Position numbers and translations under genes: made by a program. From assembly GCF_949987535.1 (NCBI RefSeq), contig NC_080073.1, positions 92,047,344 through 92,111,343 on the forward strand: a stretch of 64,000 nt of DNA. The letters are read 5' to 3'. The notes under the pieces were generated by a model. The model did no database searches and was not told the DNA's origin. It saw only the letters and a list, made by a program, of their open reading frames with translations. Positions 21,838-33,720 of the stretch are shown piece after piece. Position 1 is the stretch's first letter. Every line of letters starts with the position of its first letter. The stretch comes from Balaenoptera acutorostrata (Eukaryota > Chordata > Mammalia > Artiodactyla > Balaenopteridae).

Positions 21838-22593
21838 AAATGAGAGTTAGTAAAGGTGCAAGTTATGAAAAGAGGTATTAGATATAAATGTGTTTTCGCC
21901 TAAGATTCCAGGCTACTTCTTTGCCAAAAGCCAGCAGAAAGCCAAGAAAAAAAGAATATAGCCTCAGCAGGGTGTTATAGTGGAAGGCAGAGGGCAAACA
22001 TACACAGGATTACAGTGTCATGTAGGAAAAAAGTGTGAAAAGTGCATGGTGGCAAGAGAAAAAGCTCTCGGTTTTTGAAATGTGTTATACATATATGTGT
22101 TTTTTTTCTTCTGCTCATTTCCCTCTACACTTTCAATATGAAATTCTTGATGCTATGAGAGACACTGTCTGCCACACAATGAGTTTTTGTGTGGATTGCA
22201 TCGTGGGCCAGGGCAGCTGGGTGTTCTAGTTCTGGCTAGTTGATTGGTACCGAAAAGGAAATGCCTAGACTTGCCTATGAAAAATTTCCCAACTGTTCCT
22301 TTTGCAGCTGTTCTGCCTGAGAGCAGGTTTATAAGCCAAGATCTGTCTGGTGTGGGGTGGCAGCAGTGGTTAGGAGGTCCACCAGCGAAGGCCCCTTCAG
22401 AAAAGCATTCCACATCAGTGTTTCAGGAAATAAAATTTCCTTTATTATTTTCTCCCTCTTCTGTTTCCATTCGTGTAACAGTGTGAGTTACTGAAAAATT
22501 AATTGGGGTCCTGTCCTTTTTATGACCCTACAGTCTTCCACAAAAGGGATGAGAAGGTAAGTTTTTCTCCCCTTTAAGCAAAAGTAACATAAG
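21838..22593. other. unannotated unique-looking DNA
   Basis: About 750 bp; no supported gene. A plus-strand frame of 80 codons at 22244-22486 has no recognised family. Confidence 0.5.
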
Positions 22594-22716
22594 CAGTGCT
22601 ACTCAGAGTGGTCCGGGGACCAGCAGCATCGCCCGGGAGCTTGTTAGAAATGGACATTCTTGGGCCCTACCTCAGGTCAGCTGAAGCAGAATCTCTCAGG
22701 TGGAGACCAGTAATCT
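22594..22716. mobile_element. MER5-like non-autonomous hAT-Charlie transposon fragment
   Basis: Starts 'cagtgctactcagagtgg' and continues 'ccggggaccagcagcatcgc', 'gggagcttgttagaaatgga' and 'tgaagcagaatctctcaggt', the typical MER5-type word order. One end is missing, apparently replaced by the neighbouring L1 piece. Confidence 0.75.
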
Positions 22717-22760
22717 GTGTTTTGTTTTGTTTTGTTGGATCTTTTATATGTGTTCTGTTT

Positions 22761-22885
22761 TATTTATTTATTTTAAATTTTTATTTTATATTGCAGGTGT
22801 ACAGCAAAGTGATTCAGTTATACATATACATGTATCTGTTCTTTTTCAAATTCTTTTCCCATTTAGGTTATTAAATTCTCCAGCC
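22761..22885 (-). mobile_element. L1 LINE 3' end, truncated
   Basis: A T-rich start is followed by 'gcaggtgtacagcaaagtga', 'ttcagttatacatatacatg' and 'ttcttttcccatttaggtta'. Confidence 0.8.
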
Positions 22886-23739
22886 AGGGAGTTTTATGAA
22901 CTCTAAAGTGTGAGAAGGAGTACGGGAGGGAGGAGATCACCTTTGTGTTTGGAGCCAATCCACGTGTATTTTGCTGGATTGTCCCAAAGCGATGAAGGTA
23001 GTTGGCAAATGGCACCCATTTCTAAGGAATGCCCAGTAGGTGGCAGAACCTCTGAGGAGAGGCCCTGGGGACACCTGAAGACAGATCACCAAATGTGTGG
23101 CCTTGAGAGTGGCAGTGAAGATCCTGGCTGCTGACTTTAGCTTGAAAAGTATGGACACTGCCACCAGAGCCATCCAACCAACTATCTGTGTGCCAAGTGA
23201 TCATGGGCAACGAGCATCTCTTGGGGAGGCTACCGAAACTGGCAAGCCAGAGCTCCCCCCATCCAGGGTTCTCAGACTGTGTCAGCCCAGAGTTCTCAGA
23301 TAATCTCAGGAAGGTAAGGGCAGGTCCCCATAATATGCCTCAGATTGGATTTTCTTCCAATTTTGGCTTGTATGGAGCAGAACAATTCAGTTCCATTCCA
23401 AAAACAAATAAAATGTACACTTGAGTGTATCATAAAAACCACTCATAAACATAACAGTGGGAAGAAATAGTATTCAAGAAGGCATGTCAAATATGAGAAT
23501 GTCTTTTTCCCCCCTGTTCATAATAAAAATGGAGAATTCTTATATCTGATATCCTCTGAGAACTGCTCTGTAGGAGGTTTTTAGCAAATTCTTTCTGGTT
23601 AACTAGCTGGCAAAAGGGAAGACATATATTCCCTTTATTTGTCTCTGTATGAAAATTGTTTTTAAAAGCACTTGTAGAGAATAAGAGGAAATGGAAATGC
23701 CATGACTGGTTGGTTTAAGGTTGACCTGCAGAAACTTTA
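22886..23739. other. unannotated DNA, slightly GC-richer 22910-23330
   Basis: No gene or repeat recognised. Two short open frames overlap in 22910-23424 on both strands; none has a known domain. Confidence 0.45.
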
Positions 23740-23850
23740 AGGTTGCAGTAGAAAGAGGGCAGGACTGAGAGACCTGGACTTGACTCCCAGCTATACGACC
23801 TTAGACTAGGTGACTTTATTTTTCTGTGGTTGGGTTTCACCATCATCTTC
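23740..23850 (+). repeat. MIR SINE fragment
   Basis: 'gagacctggacttgactccc', 'gctatacgaccttagactag' and 'gtgactttatttttctgtgg' follow the MIR core order. Confidence 0.65.
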
Positions 23851-23874
23851 TAAGGATTCATTTCATCAGAGCTT

Positions 23875-24205
23875 GATATAGCTCACTCTTTCTCCTGATA
23901 GAAGTTTCTTCTTTGAGATCACCCGCTGAGAATGGCCTTCCTTGACCTCCATATTTAAAATATGCCCCTCTCCCCTCCCAGCGCCATTCTATCCCCTTGT
24001 TCTGTTTAGTTTCTTCTTGGCATTTACCTGAAATTGTGTTATATATTTATACACTTGCTTGCTTATAGCCTGTTTTCCCCAGAAAGTAAGCTCAATGAGG
24101 ACAGGAATGTTATGCATCTTGTTCATCCTTCTGCCTCCTTGAGTAGAAGATTGCTATAGGCAACAGTAGGCACTCATATATATTTATTGGATGAATGAAT
24201 AAGTG
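23875..24205 (+). repeat. L2 LINE 3' end
   Basis: L2-type 3' sequence: 'agaaagtaagctcaatgagg', 'acaggaatgttatgcatctt' and the end 'tatttattggatgaatgaat'. Confidence 0.75.
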
Positions 24206-24299
24206 ATCTGTAATACGGTTACATAGTATAGACCTTCTGGTACTTTTGTGATAATTAGATAACCTAATGCAGGTGGACGCACATGCACATGCATGTCAT

Positions 24300-24535
24300 C
24301 GTGGGGGTTACCTAGTATTGTGGTTGAGAACTTGGGCTTTGGAGTCAGAGAGATTGGGGTTTGATACCTGGTTCTGTCGTTGACTAGTAATAGTAACCTG
24401 GGGCAGGTTACTCTGTTGGCCTGTTTCTTGCCTGTAAAATGGACTAATAATACCTGCAATATGGGCGTGATATTAAAATTAATAAAATAATATAAGCTTA
24501 GCAAAGTGCACAGTATTTATGAAATAGTAGAGTGA
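24300..24535 (+). repeat. MIR SINE, nearly full length
   Basis: Contains 'gtggttgagaacttgggctt', 'tggagtcagagagattgggg', 'ctgtaaaatggactaataat' and 'agcttagcaaagtgcacagt' in MIR order. Confidence 0.85.
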
Positions 24536-24979
24536 ATGAATGAAGCTCATGAAAGTACTTTGAAAAAGGCATAAGTCTACAGCAATATAAAATGTGATTA
24601 TTCATATAACTAATAATAATAAGCACCAAAGTGCCTCCTCTTGAGGTCCTAACACCTATTTCCTACAGGCAGAGAAACATACCCAGCAAGGTTTGTAAGA
24701 ATTGCCCACATCATGTGCTGTGAAACACAGAAGGGACACAACCTTTCCCAACTCCATTGTCCTGTGACAGCATTTATTATACCCCATCTCACGTGGCGGA
24801 AGAGAAACAAACCCAAACTCTGGAATGCATGTCAGGTGACCTCTATTCTGGTTCTAGGTCTGTCACTAATATGATTTGTAATTCTTGGCAAGTAATAACC
24901 TCTGGATCCCAGGTTTTTCGTCTTCAGAATAATGATATAGGGATAGATGATCACGATGGCTTTTTTCAGTTGTAAATAT
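24536..24979. other. unannotated DNA
   Basis: No supported feature. Confidence 0.5.
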
Positions 24980-24998
24980 TCCATTAACTTTCTTTCTT

Positions 24999-25187
24999 TC
25001 TTTTTTTTTATTTTTTAAATTTATTTGGCTGCTCTGGGTCTTAGTTGTGGTACGTGGGATCTTTGTTGCGACATGCGGGATCTTTTAGTTGCGGCGTACG
25101 GGATCTAATTCCCTGACTAGGGATCGAACCCGGGCCCCCTGCATTGAGAGCATGGAGTCTGAACCACTGGACCACCAGGGAAGTCCC
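24999..25187 (-). mobile_element. CHR-family SINE, short form
   Basis: Minus-strand copy with 'gggatcgaacccgggccccc' B-box side and 'accaccagggaagtccc' head. The target-site duplication tccattaactttctttctt (24980-24998) and tccattaacttactttctt (25188-25206) matches at 18 of 19 positions. Confidence 0.92.
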
Positions 25188-25206
25188 TCCATTAACTTAC
25201 TTTCTT

Positions 25207-26530
25207 ATAGCTTATTTATAAGGGCCTTTTATTTTGATTTCCTGAACCCCCTTCTAACCACGTCATGGACAATCCAAGTGATCCTGAAACATCAGCTTAG
25301 CACCTCCTCTAAAAACTCTAGCACATCGCAGATCTTCATTCCTGATGCCATAACTTTTATTAAGATGCCTTATTGAGATTGGAGGTTGTAAATATTTAAG
25401 ATGCCATCATTCAGTTTCCAGTTTTATTAATATTGGGAGGACATTAAAATATTGATATTTGTTATGAGGAAAATGAGGGGGTGTCAATTTTTCTTTTGGC
25501 TAAATGAGGTTTAATCTTATTTTGTGAGAGAAATATTTCAAAAAAAAATAGTATTATTATAAAGGAATTGTGGGAAGTAGAAAGTCAGAGTGAGAGATGC
25601 TGCCCAAATGGGCTTAGAATCAACACTTTTGTTTGTTTCAAATGCTTCTGTACAACATATGAGTGTGAATCAAATGAAATAAAAAGAGTGCATATAATGT
25701 GTCTTATAAAATACATTTCTGAAAAGGAGAAACTTTAAAGGGATCTCAAGCTGCCCATCTGCCTGACTCTTCTCAATTCAGAACACAAAGAGCTCTGCAC
25801 AAAAGACCTGGCTGACCAGCAACTCTTTCATCAGTGGACGGAGAAATCCTATGGAAACCAAGTTCAGATCAGGCCTCCGTGGTCTCTGGCCTTCCTAAGC
25901 TGCAAAGCTTCAGCTCCTGGTTTGGCTGATGCCCTCCTCTGAGGGCACAAAGTTTACTTTTGAGCCTATAACAATACAAAGACCTTCCATGGCTTTGAGC
26001 CACTTTCTTGAACTGATTTTTCCCCTCTTGTCCTCCAATTTGATAATTGTCTGGATCACACAAAATGATACTTGATTGTTCCAGAACATAATCCTAATAT
26101 ACATACAAAATGATGCCCGATTTATTATTTATGTAACCCTTATCTTTCTACCTACATCAAAATTTCCTATATTTTATTTTGTCTTCTCACTCACATCAAA
26201 AGTGATTATATTTTATTGTTACCCCCTCACCAGAATCTTGAGTTGATAAGCATAAGAGATTATAGAGAAAGGAAACACTTCAAAAACTGGTTGATGAAGC
26301 AATTGTATCTGTACAGAACCAGCATAACGTTCCATGTCTCATGGTTACCCAATGTTAATGTGTACTGATGAGCACCAAGGTGTTAGAGGTCTTTCTTTAA
26401 AATGAGATAAGAGACTCAATAGAGCATTTTAATGCAGCCTCATCTCACTCATCCTCAATTATTAGGGTTATGTTCACTACTGTTTTTAAAAATGTGCATG
26501 CAAATGGCATCATTAGTCTATAATTAATGC
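25207..26530. other. unannotated unique-looking DNA
   Basis: About 1.3 kb; no gene or repeat recognised. Confidence 0.5.
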
Positions 26531-26735
26531 TTCTCGTCCCTGGGGGCTCTGCAGTGGCCTCTGGGTGATGTGAAGGACGCTGTCTGCGTTGGCTGCCCTG
26601 TGTTCTCACTGTGTGTTGTTTACTGTGTGCAGTGAGCACAGGCGTTACGTGGGCTTCTGTTCCCTGCCATGCTTCGGTGATTCCTTACGGTGAGCAGGCA
26701 ATAAAGTCAAATTTAAAGGAATCCCGCTCTTCCAA
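26531..26735. other. CpG-retaining segment with exon-like core
   Basis: About eight CpGs in 200 bp of otherwise CpG-poor DNA. Within it 26633-26689 (57 nt) is preceded by a pyrimidine-leaning tract ending in gtgtgcag and followed by a good donor, gtgagc; two frames are open across it. Function is not known; this may be an exon, conserved regulatory DNA or chance. Confidence 0.3.
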
Positions 26736-27744
26736 AGAGGTCAGAACAAGTGCTCAAAGAGCATTTTATATTTTTCTTGTGCACAGCAAGTGACTTGCTA
26801 GGTGCCTTCCTGTATAAAATTGAATCAGGGCTGTTGTCCATTTGGGGGGAAAAAAGTGTCCAACCACAAACAAAGGCTCAAACTTGTTAGCATGTGATTT
26901 TGCATATGATTTGCATGTTAACGGCCTTGATGTCAAAACATACAGTCATCTACCTGTCTGTGTTCCTTCCCCTCTATTGTCAAGACGGGCTGATTAGTCT
27001 TATTAAAGTTAACTCTCAGGCTTCTCCCAGTCTCAACCCCAACAGAATGAAAAGCTGGTACAATGACACAAGATGTTGTAAATTGTTCTGATTCTGCTGC
27101 AAGATCTGTCATTGTGATGGTAAAAAGCTAAAGTGAAGAAGTCAGTTGTATGGATGAAATTTTCAATTTGTGAGATGGAAGATTGATTGTTGTTAACCTT
27201 ATTCTCTAAGCCCAGAGAGCTTTTTTCTTCTTCTCATTACCCTAAAACTGCAAAGAATGGCTATTTGGATGTTCTGTCATTTATCTCTTCCAAATGGTTT
27301 TAGTTTTAAACAAACAAAGAAATAAATAAATCTATGATCTATGCATAAGAGCTGCTCATGTTTCTGTACAACTAAATATTTCAGATATTTAGGAATAAAA
27401 ATAAACTAAAGGAAACATAGCAAGTAGAAAATTCTAATGAGGAGCATATTTGTCCAAGGATGTCATCCTAGACATCATTTTGATGGAGAGAATGAAGGTT
27501 TGTTAGTGGAAGGTATTTTCCTCAAATTAGTAGCAGAGAGAGACACTGCATGTGGAAATACTTGCTAATAAGGGTGAGATGTTTGATTTCAGAGTCCAAT
27601 TAATTCAGAAGTGACTTGAGCTCTCTGGCATAGTTAGATCTGGTACATACAACTACTCACATACACACACACCCCTCCGTGATGATTTAAAGAATTGCAT
27701 TAGGGAAACTGACAATGTTTGTGTATTGCTAAGAGATTTAAAGT
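26736..27744. other. unannotated unique-looking DNA
   Basis: About 1 kb; AT-rich, nothing recognised. Confidence 0.5.
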
Positions 27745-28125
27745 TATTGTTAAGATGATAGGTACTCTGCAGGAATACAAAGAGATATAATGAAATCCCT
27801 ACCTTCAATTCAACTATGATCTAGCTGGGAAGACAAATCAAACTCATATAAGAGTACAGCTAACATTTTACAGACCATAAATACATAAGATTCTGAGGAA
27901 GGAAGGTATGGTATTAAAGTTCTTCATGAGTCTTCAGGATATAGCAAAGACAATTATAATATTATTCATTTATCCATTTACTCAGCTAATATTTATTGAG
28001 GGCCTATGCATTAGGCACTATGCCAAGCGCTAGATATAAAGCAATGAGTGAGGCATAGTTCCTATTTCCTGATTCAATAATAACTAATAAAAATAATTAA
28101 CTTGTATGGTATGGAAGGGTTTATG
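27745..28125. repeat. old L2/MIR-associated repeat remains
   Basis: 'cagctaatatttattgaggg', 'attaggcactatgccaagcg' and 'ctagatataaagcaatgagt' are of the ancient 'tattgagcacctactatgtg'-type repeat. The related body seems to resume right of the SINEs, up to about 28960. Confidence 0.45.
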
Positions 28126-28138
28126 AAACTTTTTTTTT

Positions 28139-28433
28139 TTTAATACAACAACTCTTAAATTTATTTATTTATGGCTGTGTTGGGTCTTCGTTTCTGTGCG
28201 AGGGCTTTCTCTAGTTGTGGCAAGCGGGGGCCACTCTTCATCGCGGTGCACGGGCCTCTCACCATCGCAGCCTCTCTTGTTGCGGAGCACAGGCTCCAGA
28301 CGCGCAGGCTCAGTAGTTGTGGCTCACGGGCCTAATTGCTCCGCGGCATGTGGGATCTTCCCAGACCAGGGCTCGAACCCGTGTCCCCTGCATTGGCAGG
28401 CAGATGCTCAACCACTGCGCCACCAGGGAAGCC
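28139..28433 (-). mobile_element. CHR-family SINE, long form
   Basis: Complete minus-strand copy. A short target-site duplication based on tgaaact plus T-run flanks it (28124-28130 and 28434-28440). Confidence 0.92.
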
Positions 28434-28482
28434 TGAAACTCTTTTTTTAGAGCTTACTTTATTTGTTTTTAACTTTTTAACA

Positions 28483-28600
28483 AAATTTATTTATTTATCT
28501 ATCTATTTACTTATTTATTTATTTGGCTGTGTCAGGTCTTAGCTGCAGCACGCGGGATCTTTGTTGCGGCATGAGGGATTTTTCGTTGCGGGGAGCAGAT
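28483..28600 (-). mobile_element. CHR-family SINE, short form, 5'-truncated
   Basis: TTTA-type tail, then 'tcaggtcttagctgcagcac' and 'ttgttgcggcatgagggatt'. It stops near 28600 without the tRNA-like head. Confidence 0.82.
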
Positions 28601-28639
28601 GAAACTCTTCTTGTATTTGATGTTTAATTGCATAATCAA

Positions 28640-28790
28640 TACAACCTTAAGATGATGGTATTTATTACCCCCATTTTTTGATGAACATACTTTCAGAGAG
28701 GGAAATGAGTTTTCAAAGTCTCGCAGCAATAAGGTGGCTGAGGCTGGACTTGAACTTCTGATTTCGAGTATATCAGAGTAGAGCAATCTA
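28640..28790 (-). repeat. MIR SINE fragment
   Basis: 'tttcagagagggaaatgagt', 'cgcagcaataaggtggctga' and 'ggctggacttgaacttctga' match the reverse MIR core. Confidence 0.7.
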
Positions 28791-29133
28791 ACTGGAGCGA
28801 GGGTTTCATGTATAAGAGAAGTAGAAGAAGTATCTAAAGAATTCGTTAAGGGTAAGGCTATGCAAACTCTTGAAGAGTCGGTTAAGAAATTTGGGAATGG
28901 GCACCATTACATTCTGAAGGGAGGAATCTTAGTAAAGAGAGCACTATATTAATGAAATTAACCGTGTGATGGTCGGCATAGTGAGCGCAAGACAGAGAAA
29001 TTGTTGGCAACAGATCAGCCACTATCCCATCACCAGGTGACAACTCAGTTTATTCCAACATTGAATTGACCTTCAGGGCTAGAGGTTGCCACAGAAGTGG
29101 GAAAAAAGGAACAAATATAAGAATGGTGTGGGG
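28791..29133. other. unannotated DNA, partly old repeat
   Basis: 28800-28960 probably continues the ancient repeat that begins left of the SINEs ('gcaaactcttgaagagtcgg'). The rest is unassigned. Confidence 0.35.
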
Positions 29134-29235
29134 TTTTTTTTTTTTTGCATGTACTATAATGCTGTTTATTAAGAAAGTAATTATAGTTTATTAATATATT
29201 TATTATATGTGCTTCTTTTTTTGTTTTCTTGCCTT
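29134..29235 (-). other. poly(A)-signal plus A-tail signature of an unidentified retrocopy
   Basis: On the minus strand a 13-A tail (T-run 29134-29146) lies 17-19 bases after an AATAAA (complement of 'tttatt' near 29164-29169). Less than 100 bp of body precede a separate L1 piece. No source gene recognised. Confidence 0.35.
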
Positions 29236-29239
29236 TCCG

Positions 29240-29505
29240 TTTTATTTATTTATTTTTAAATTGAGGTATACTTGACATAACATTATATCAGTTTCAAGTG
29301 TAAAACATGATTCGATATTTGCATATATTATGAAATAATCATCACAATAAGTCTAGTTAACATCCATCACCATACCTAGTTACAAATTATTTTTTCTTGT
29401 GATAAGAGCTTATAAGATCTACTCTGTTAGCAACTTTCAAACATGCATTACAGCATTATTAACTATAGTTGCCATAATGTACATTACATTTCCATGACTT
29501 CCTGG
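29240..29505 (-). mobile_element. L1MA-type L1 3' UTR fragment
   Basis: 'aaattgaggtatacttgaca', 'catgattcgatatttgcata', 'ctagttaacatccatcacca' and 'ttaactatagttgccataat' are characteristic antisense L1MA 3' UTR text. Confidence 0.82.
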
Positions 29506-29509
29506 ATTT

Positions 29510-30385
29510 TCTTTCTGGGCCAAAAGAGAGAAGTACTTATTTAAGAGCCAGGAGGTAGAATTATGACATGCCCTGATAATATTAGATAAGGTGGTTGTGG
29601 TATAATAAAAAATAAATATTTGATCTTTGTCCTGGTTCCTGGCACAGAGCTCCTAAAACACTGCAGATCTCCTGAGTGATAACAGTGCTTTTCCTATGCT
29701 AATGAGATGACTCCTGGCAGGGACTCCTAGATAGCTTCTGCATGGGGACTGGTCACCAGAACCAAGGCATGATTAGAAGGTTGGATATTTCAGTGCTTTC
29801 CCCTAACCCCCATCTCTGGGAGGAGAGGGAGCTGAAGATTGAGGTCAGTCATCAAAGGCCAACGATTTAATCAATCAAGCCTACATAATGAAAACTCCAC
29901 GAAAACTTCTAAACAACAGAGTTTGGAGAGCTCCTGGGCTGGTGAACTCATCAGATTGCTAGGAGGATGGAGTGTCTGGAGAGGGCATGAAAGCCACGCA
30001 CTGTCCATCCCTGCCTCATACCTTGCCAGGTGCATTTCTTCATTTTGACCGTTCCTGAGTTGCATCCTTTATAATGAACCAGTATTCATTATAAAGCACT
30101 TTCCTGAATTCTATGAGTAATTCAAGTGAATTATCGAACCTGAGAGGGAGATGGTGGGAATCCTTGAATTTGTAGCCAGTCAAGAAGTGTGGGTAGCCTG
30201 GGTAACCCCTTGCGGCTGGTGTCGGAAGTGAGAGTAGTCTTGTAGGACTGAGCCCTTAACCTTTGGGGTCTGATAATAACTCCAGTTATTTAGTGCCAAA
30301 ATGGAGTTGAATGTTGGACACCCAGTCGGCGTCAGAGAATCGGAGAATTGATGGGTGTTTTGCAAAGACACCACATATTTGGTGT
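29510..30385 (+). mobile_element. old ERVL-like LTR
   Basis: The ordered blocks 'ctggttcctggcacagagct', 'tccctgcctcataccttgcc', 'gttgcatcctttataatgaa', 'gtaggactgagcccttaacc', 'ggacacccagtcggcgtcag' and 'ccacatatttggtgtcagga' follow an ancient ERVL-type LTR. A weak poly(A)-like ataatgaa sits near 30071. No retroviral gene sequence adjoins it. Exact subfamily not known. Confidence 0.6.
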
Positions 30386-31044
30386 CAGGAGAAAAAAAAA
30401 ATCTCTCTGTGGTCCTGGAGGGTGCTGAGCTTGATCAATAATATTAATCAGTTCTGGGAATTCACCATTCTCAGCAATCTGTCCTGACCAACAGAAGCAT
30501 ATATCTGACTCTTAGCCACGAAGGTCCCTTCCCGTAGCCATATATCAACAGTGCCGCAGAGAATTCACATAGAAGGTTGCCAATAATCTTGTAAAATAAG
30601 GTTCTTTTAAATTGCGTGGTGGCAGAAGCCAATTCCGAGTATAAGGAATGAAACTATGACTTTGAAGATATGGAGACCAGGTGGGCAGATCACTTGCTTG
30701 AAAAGCATTGGCAGAAAAGAAAGGACCTAGATGGCCAAAACAATCTGCAGGCATCCTTGACTCAGCTGACTGCTATTTGGGGATCCTCTGTAGGGAGTCC
30801 TCTAATCCCATCCCAAAAATGTGGTTGAAAGCGGTATTATAAGTTTGATTGCCATAAAATGAATTGATCCTGCATGGGAACTAAACTACAATGAGAGATT
30901 GTAGTAGCTCTGGAGAAGACCAGGAAGGTGTGCCAAAGATGAAAAAAAGAGAAATATTTATAAGCATGTAAAATGGCAAACTTCAATTTCAACTCATAGG
31001 ATTTGTATAGGCTTGGGAAGGAGCACAGAGATTGTTCAACTAAA
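30386..31044. other. unannotated DNA
   Basis: No gene or named repeat. It could be internal sequence of the preceding LTR element, but no pol- or gag-like frame is visible. Confidence 0.4.
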
Positions 31045-31150
31045 CCTATTCATTTTACATCTGGAAAGGTGAAGTAGCTTTTCTGGATCTTGTGACTAGT
31101 CAGTAGTAAGGCTGGGACTTTACTAGAGCTTTGGGACCTCACTCACATAT
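31045..31150 (-). repeat. MIR SINE fragment
   Basis: 'ttttacatctggaaaggtga', 'tgtgactagtcagtagtaag' and 'gctgggactttactagag' fit the reverse MIR core. Confidence 0.6.
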
Positions 31151-31184
31151 CTTCTTTCCCCTCCTCTCACTGCCACTTCCTGAT

Positions 31185-31560
31185 TTTGTACGTGGCCACT
31201 GTGCTTCTGGCCACATGGATACCGCCTGTCTCCTCACAAACTTCCCACCTCTGTGCTTTTGATCATGGTGTTTCCTATGCTCGTTCTACACTCTTCTCTT
31301 AACCCTCTGTGTTAAATCCTAACTTTCCTTTGAGATTTATTTAAATTTTATGTCTTCCATGAAGACTTCCTTGAATACCCTTCTTAACAGTTCTCTCCTT
31401 CTGGCTCTTCTAGCGTATTGATTCATTCTCGTACTGTTCTTATTTATGGACTCCTCCAAATGCCCGGCGAGATTATGAGTGCCGTTGGAAGGACTATGCC
31501 TTACACATATTTGCTCTCTCTACAGGAACTCTTGCACTTTCCATCTGGTCTTTATTTCTA
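31185..31560 (+). repeat. L2 LINE 3' region
   Basis: 'ttcctatgctcgttctacac', 'tcttccatgaagacttcctt' and the 3'-end-like 'gagattatgagtgccgttgg' match L2 order on the plus strand. Confidence 0.65.
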
Positions 31561-33289
31561 TATATTTTTCTTAATGATGGTAAGGGGTGTTTTTGGTCTA
31601 ACTGCATTATTTTAGCACCAGCTAACTAGAGAGACCTCTTTCTTCCTTTTTAACTGGTCTACCTGAACCATTGCCCACATGGATCCACGTTACCAAAAGT
31701 ACAATACATGTGGGTAATGGTAACAGGAAGTGAAGAGTCAATATCTTTAGCTTGAGTGAATTGAGGACTGAGGTTAATTTAAAGCCTAATTAGTACAGAC
31801 TTCCTCTAGACAGACACATAGACTTAAGTTAATAAACTTCTCATAACAGGCATTCCTGAAATGGAAAGGCTTTTCTCATGCAGAACATATTTTATTGACT
31901 CTTCTGTGGGTTGTATTAACACATTTCAGAGAGAATTGGATTAGAACTGAAAAATTCAGTGGGCTTGAGTCACAGGAGTGTGTCTGGATCCTGGAAACAA
32001 CCTTTCATGGAGGAAGAAGTGCTACTAATCTTTTGTGGTTTTAGGAGCACGAGACAGACTCTTTACCCACCCATCTCCCTAAGCCCCCAGTACCATTTCT
32101 CACTTGATTATTAACATTAGAAATCATATTACAAAGTTGTAATCGTTTTAAAAGATCTGAAACTTTGCGTAGAAAATCATAGAGAAAGCTTACATTAAAT
32201 ACCCCTATTAGAGGTAATGCAATGTATAGAGGTAATACATTGACTTAAATTTAAGCCACTTTAAGATAGAGGGTAGAAGAAGACAAAAAGGAGCTCTGTG
32301 ACTTTGAAAGATGGTGGCGGGAGGAAAAAGCATTATATATTATTAAAAACTCTGTATACAGGGACTGGTGAAAGCTCCGAAGGAAACTTCATGCTCGTGA
32401 CAACTTTGCCCTGCTTAGTGATACACACCAAGGATGAGGTAATAATTCTAGGTCTCCAGCTCTCAGTTCCAAAAAGTTTATTACATAAAGTAAATAAACA
32501 TGATTCTCAGAAACTGACTCTTTGTAAAAGCTGGCCCAATAAATTTGCAACCAGTTATTCCCAGGCTCTGAAAGTTTTTCCCCAATAGAAGGTTCAGATC
32601 TTTAGACTGTTATCTGATTTTCAACCATGTGAGTGAAAACATATTTTCCTTTTCTTTGAGTTAATTTTTGAATTGCTTGACTAAGTCACTTACAAGGGAA
32701 GCAATAAATCAACTCCTAAAGATAGAAGTAATAAAGGCTTCCTTTCTTATTTCCAGAGCCAATAAAGGACTTACCCCATTTTAATCCAAAGACAATGTAG
32801 CTATCCAAGGACTCAAAAGGTAAGAAAGGTGTGCTAGTCTCACACCCCTTACTCCGCATTAAATGGTCTCATTAAAATACTCTGCTAATGTGAGCACTGT
32901 TTCACAGTTCAGCCACCTCCAGATAGTATGAAACAGCTGTGCAAAAGTCAGCTGCAGAAGAGCAATGGAAAAGAAACACACAATTCTTCCAGAGCTCCTG
33001 GAGCTGCAGCCATCTCTGTTCACAAAGTTCATAACGTGAGAACAGGCTCAACTGATGATGCCTATTTCTTCTAAACAGCTGTAAAGCTATGACCCATCTG
33101 GGAGTGAAATACAACATCTTTCTGATTTGACAAGTAGGATAACAAACACATATATGTTATCTGTAATATCTGTCTCACAGGACCATTTGGAGAAATGAGA
33201 TAACAGATGTAGGGGGCTTCCCAGATGTCCTGGGATATCATATAAATGTAATTAATAGTAGCCTCTTTTATCACTATATATATATATGA
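31561..33289. other. unannotated unique-looking DNA
   Basis: About 1.7 kb with no gene, RNA or recognisable repeat. The 96-codon plus-strand frame at 32298-32588 has no known domain. Confidence 0.5.
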
Positions 33290-33720
33290 AAGAAAAACCT
33301 TATTCTCAAAGGCTGGCTTCGATTCTTCAATGAAATGTTCAACTTCTGTTTCTTTTATTTCCTTTCCTTCTTGCCAGTAGTCTTCTTCGGCATTTTGAAC
33401 TGCTGTTGCATCATCTTTTTAAAAAAATTATAGCCTTCTATTTCTTGCCCTGCCTGGGTTCTGTACATTTTTTTCTGCACGCTGGCAAAGAACTGCCTTG
33501 AGGAGCGTAGTCTTGGGGCTTCCTCCCCTTCTCCGCCTCGTGCCAGACACATTTGGGGGTGCTCCCTCTTTCAACCTGCCCAACGGAGCCTTCCCCAACA
33601 GGAATTTTGTCCGTCCAACTCCACATTCTTCTTCAGTGGTTGACTGTGACTGGGCAAATCGGCATGCAAAGCATTTTGCATTCTCTGGATGCACCACACA
33701 GTAATTCTGCTGTCTGAAAA
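33290..33720 (-). other. CpG-bearing segment with minus-strand coding-like text, unassigned
   Basis: The minus strand has long overlapping open frames (33428-33697 and 33355-33552) and keeps several CpGs. One frame ends in a lysine-rich tail (MPKKTTGKKERK-stop). This could be a decayed retrocopy of a small basic protein. I do not recognise a source gene, and no poly(A) tail is visible near 33290. Confidence 0.25.

Noticed and set aside
21409..21881. Overlapping open frames up to 124 codons on both strands
   Set aside because: They translate a CHR SINE and its flanks. The same peptides recur at 7374-7616, 28196-28450, 43290-43673, 46053-46480 and 53551-53775, all SINE copies.
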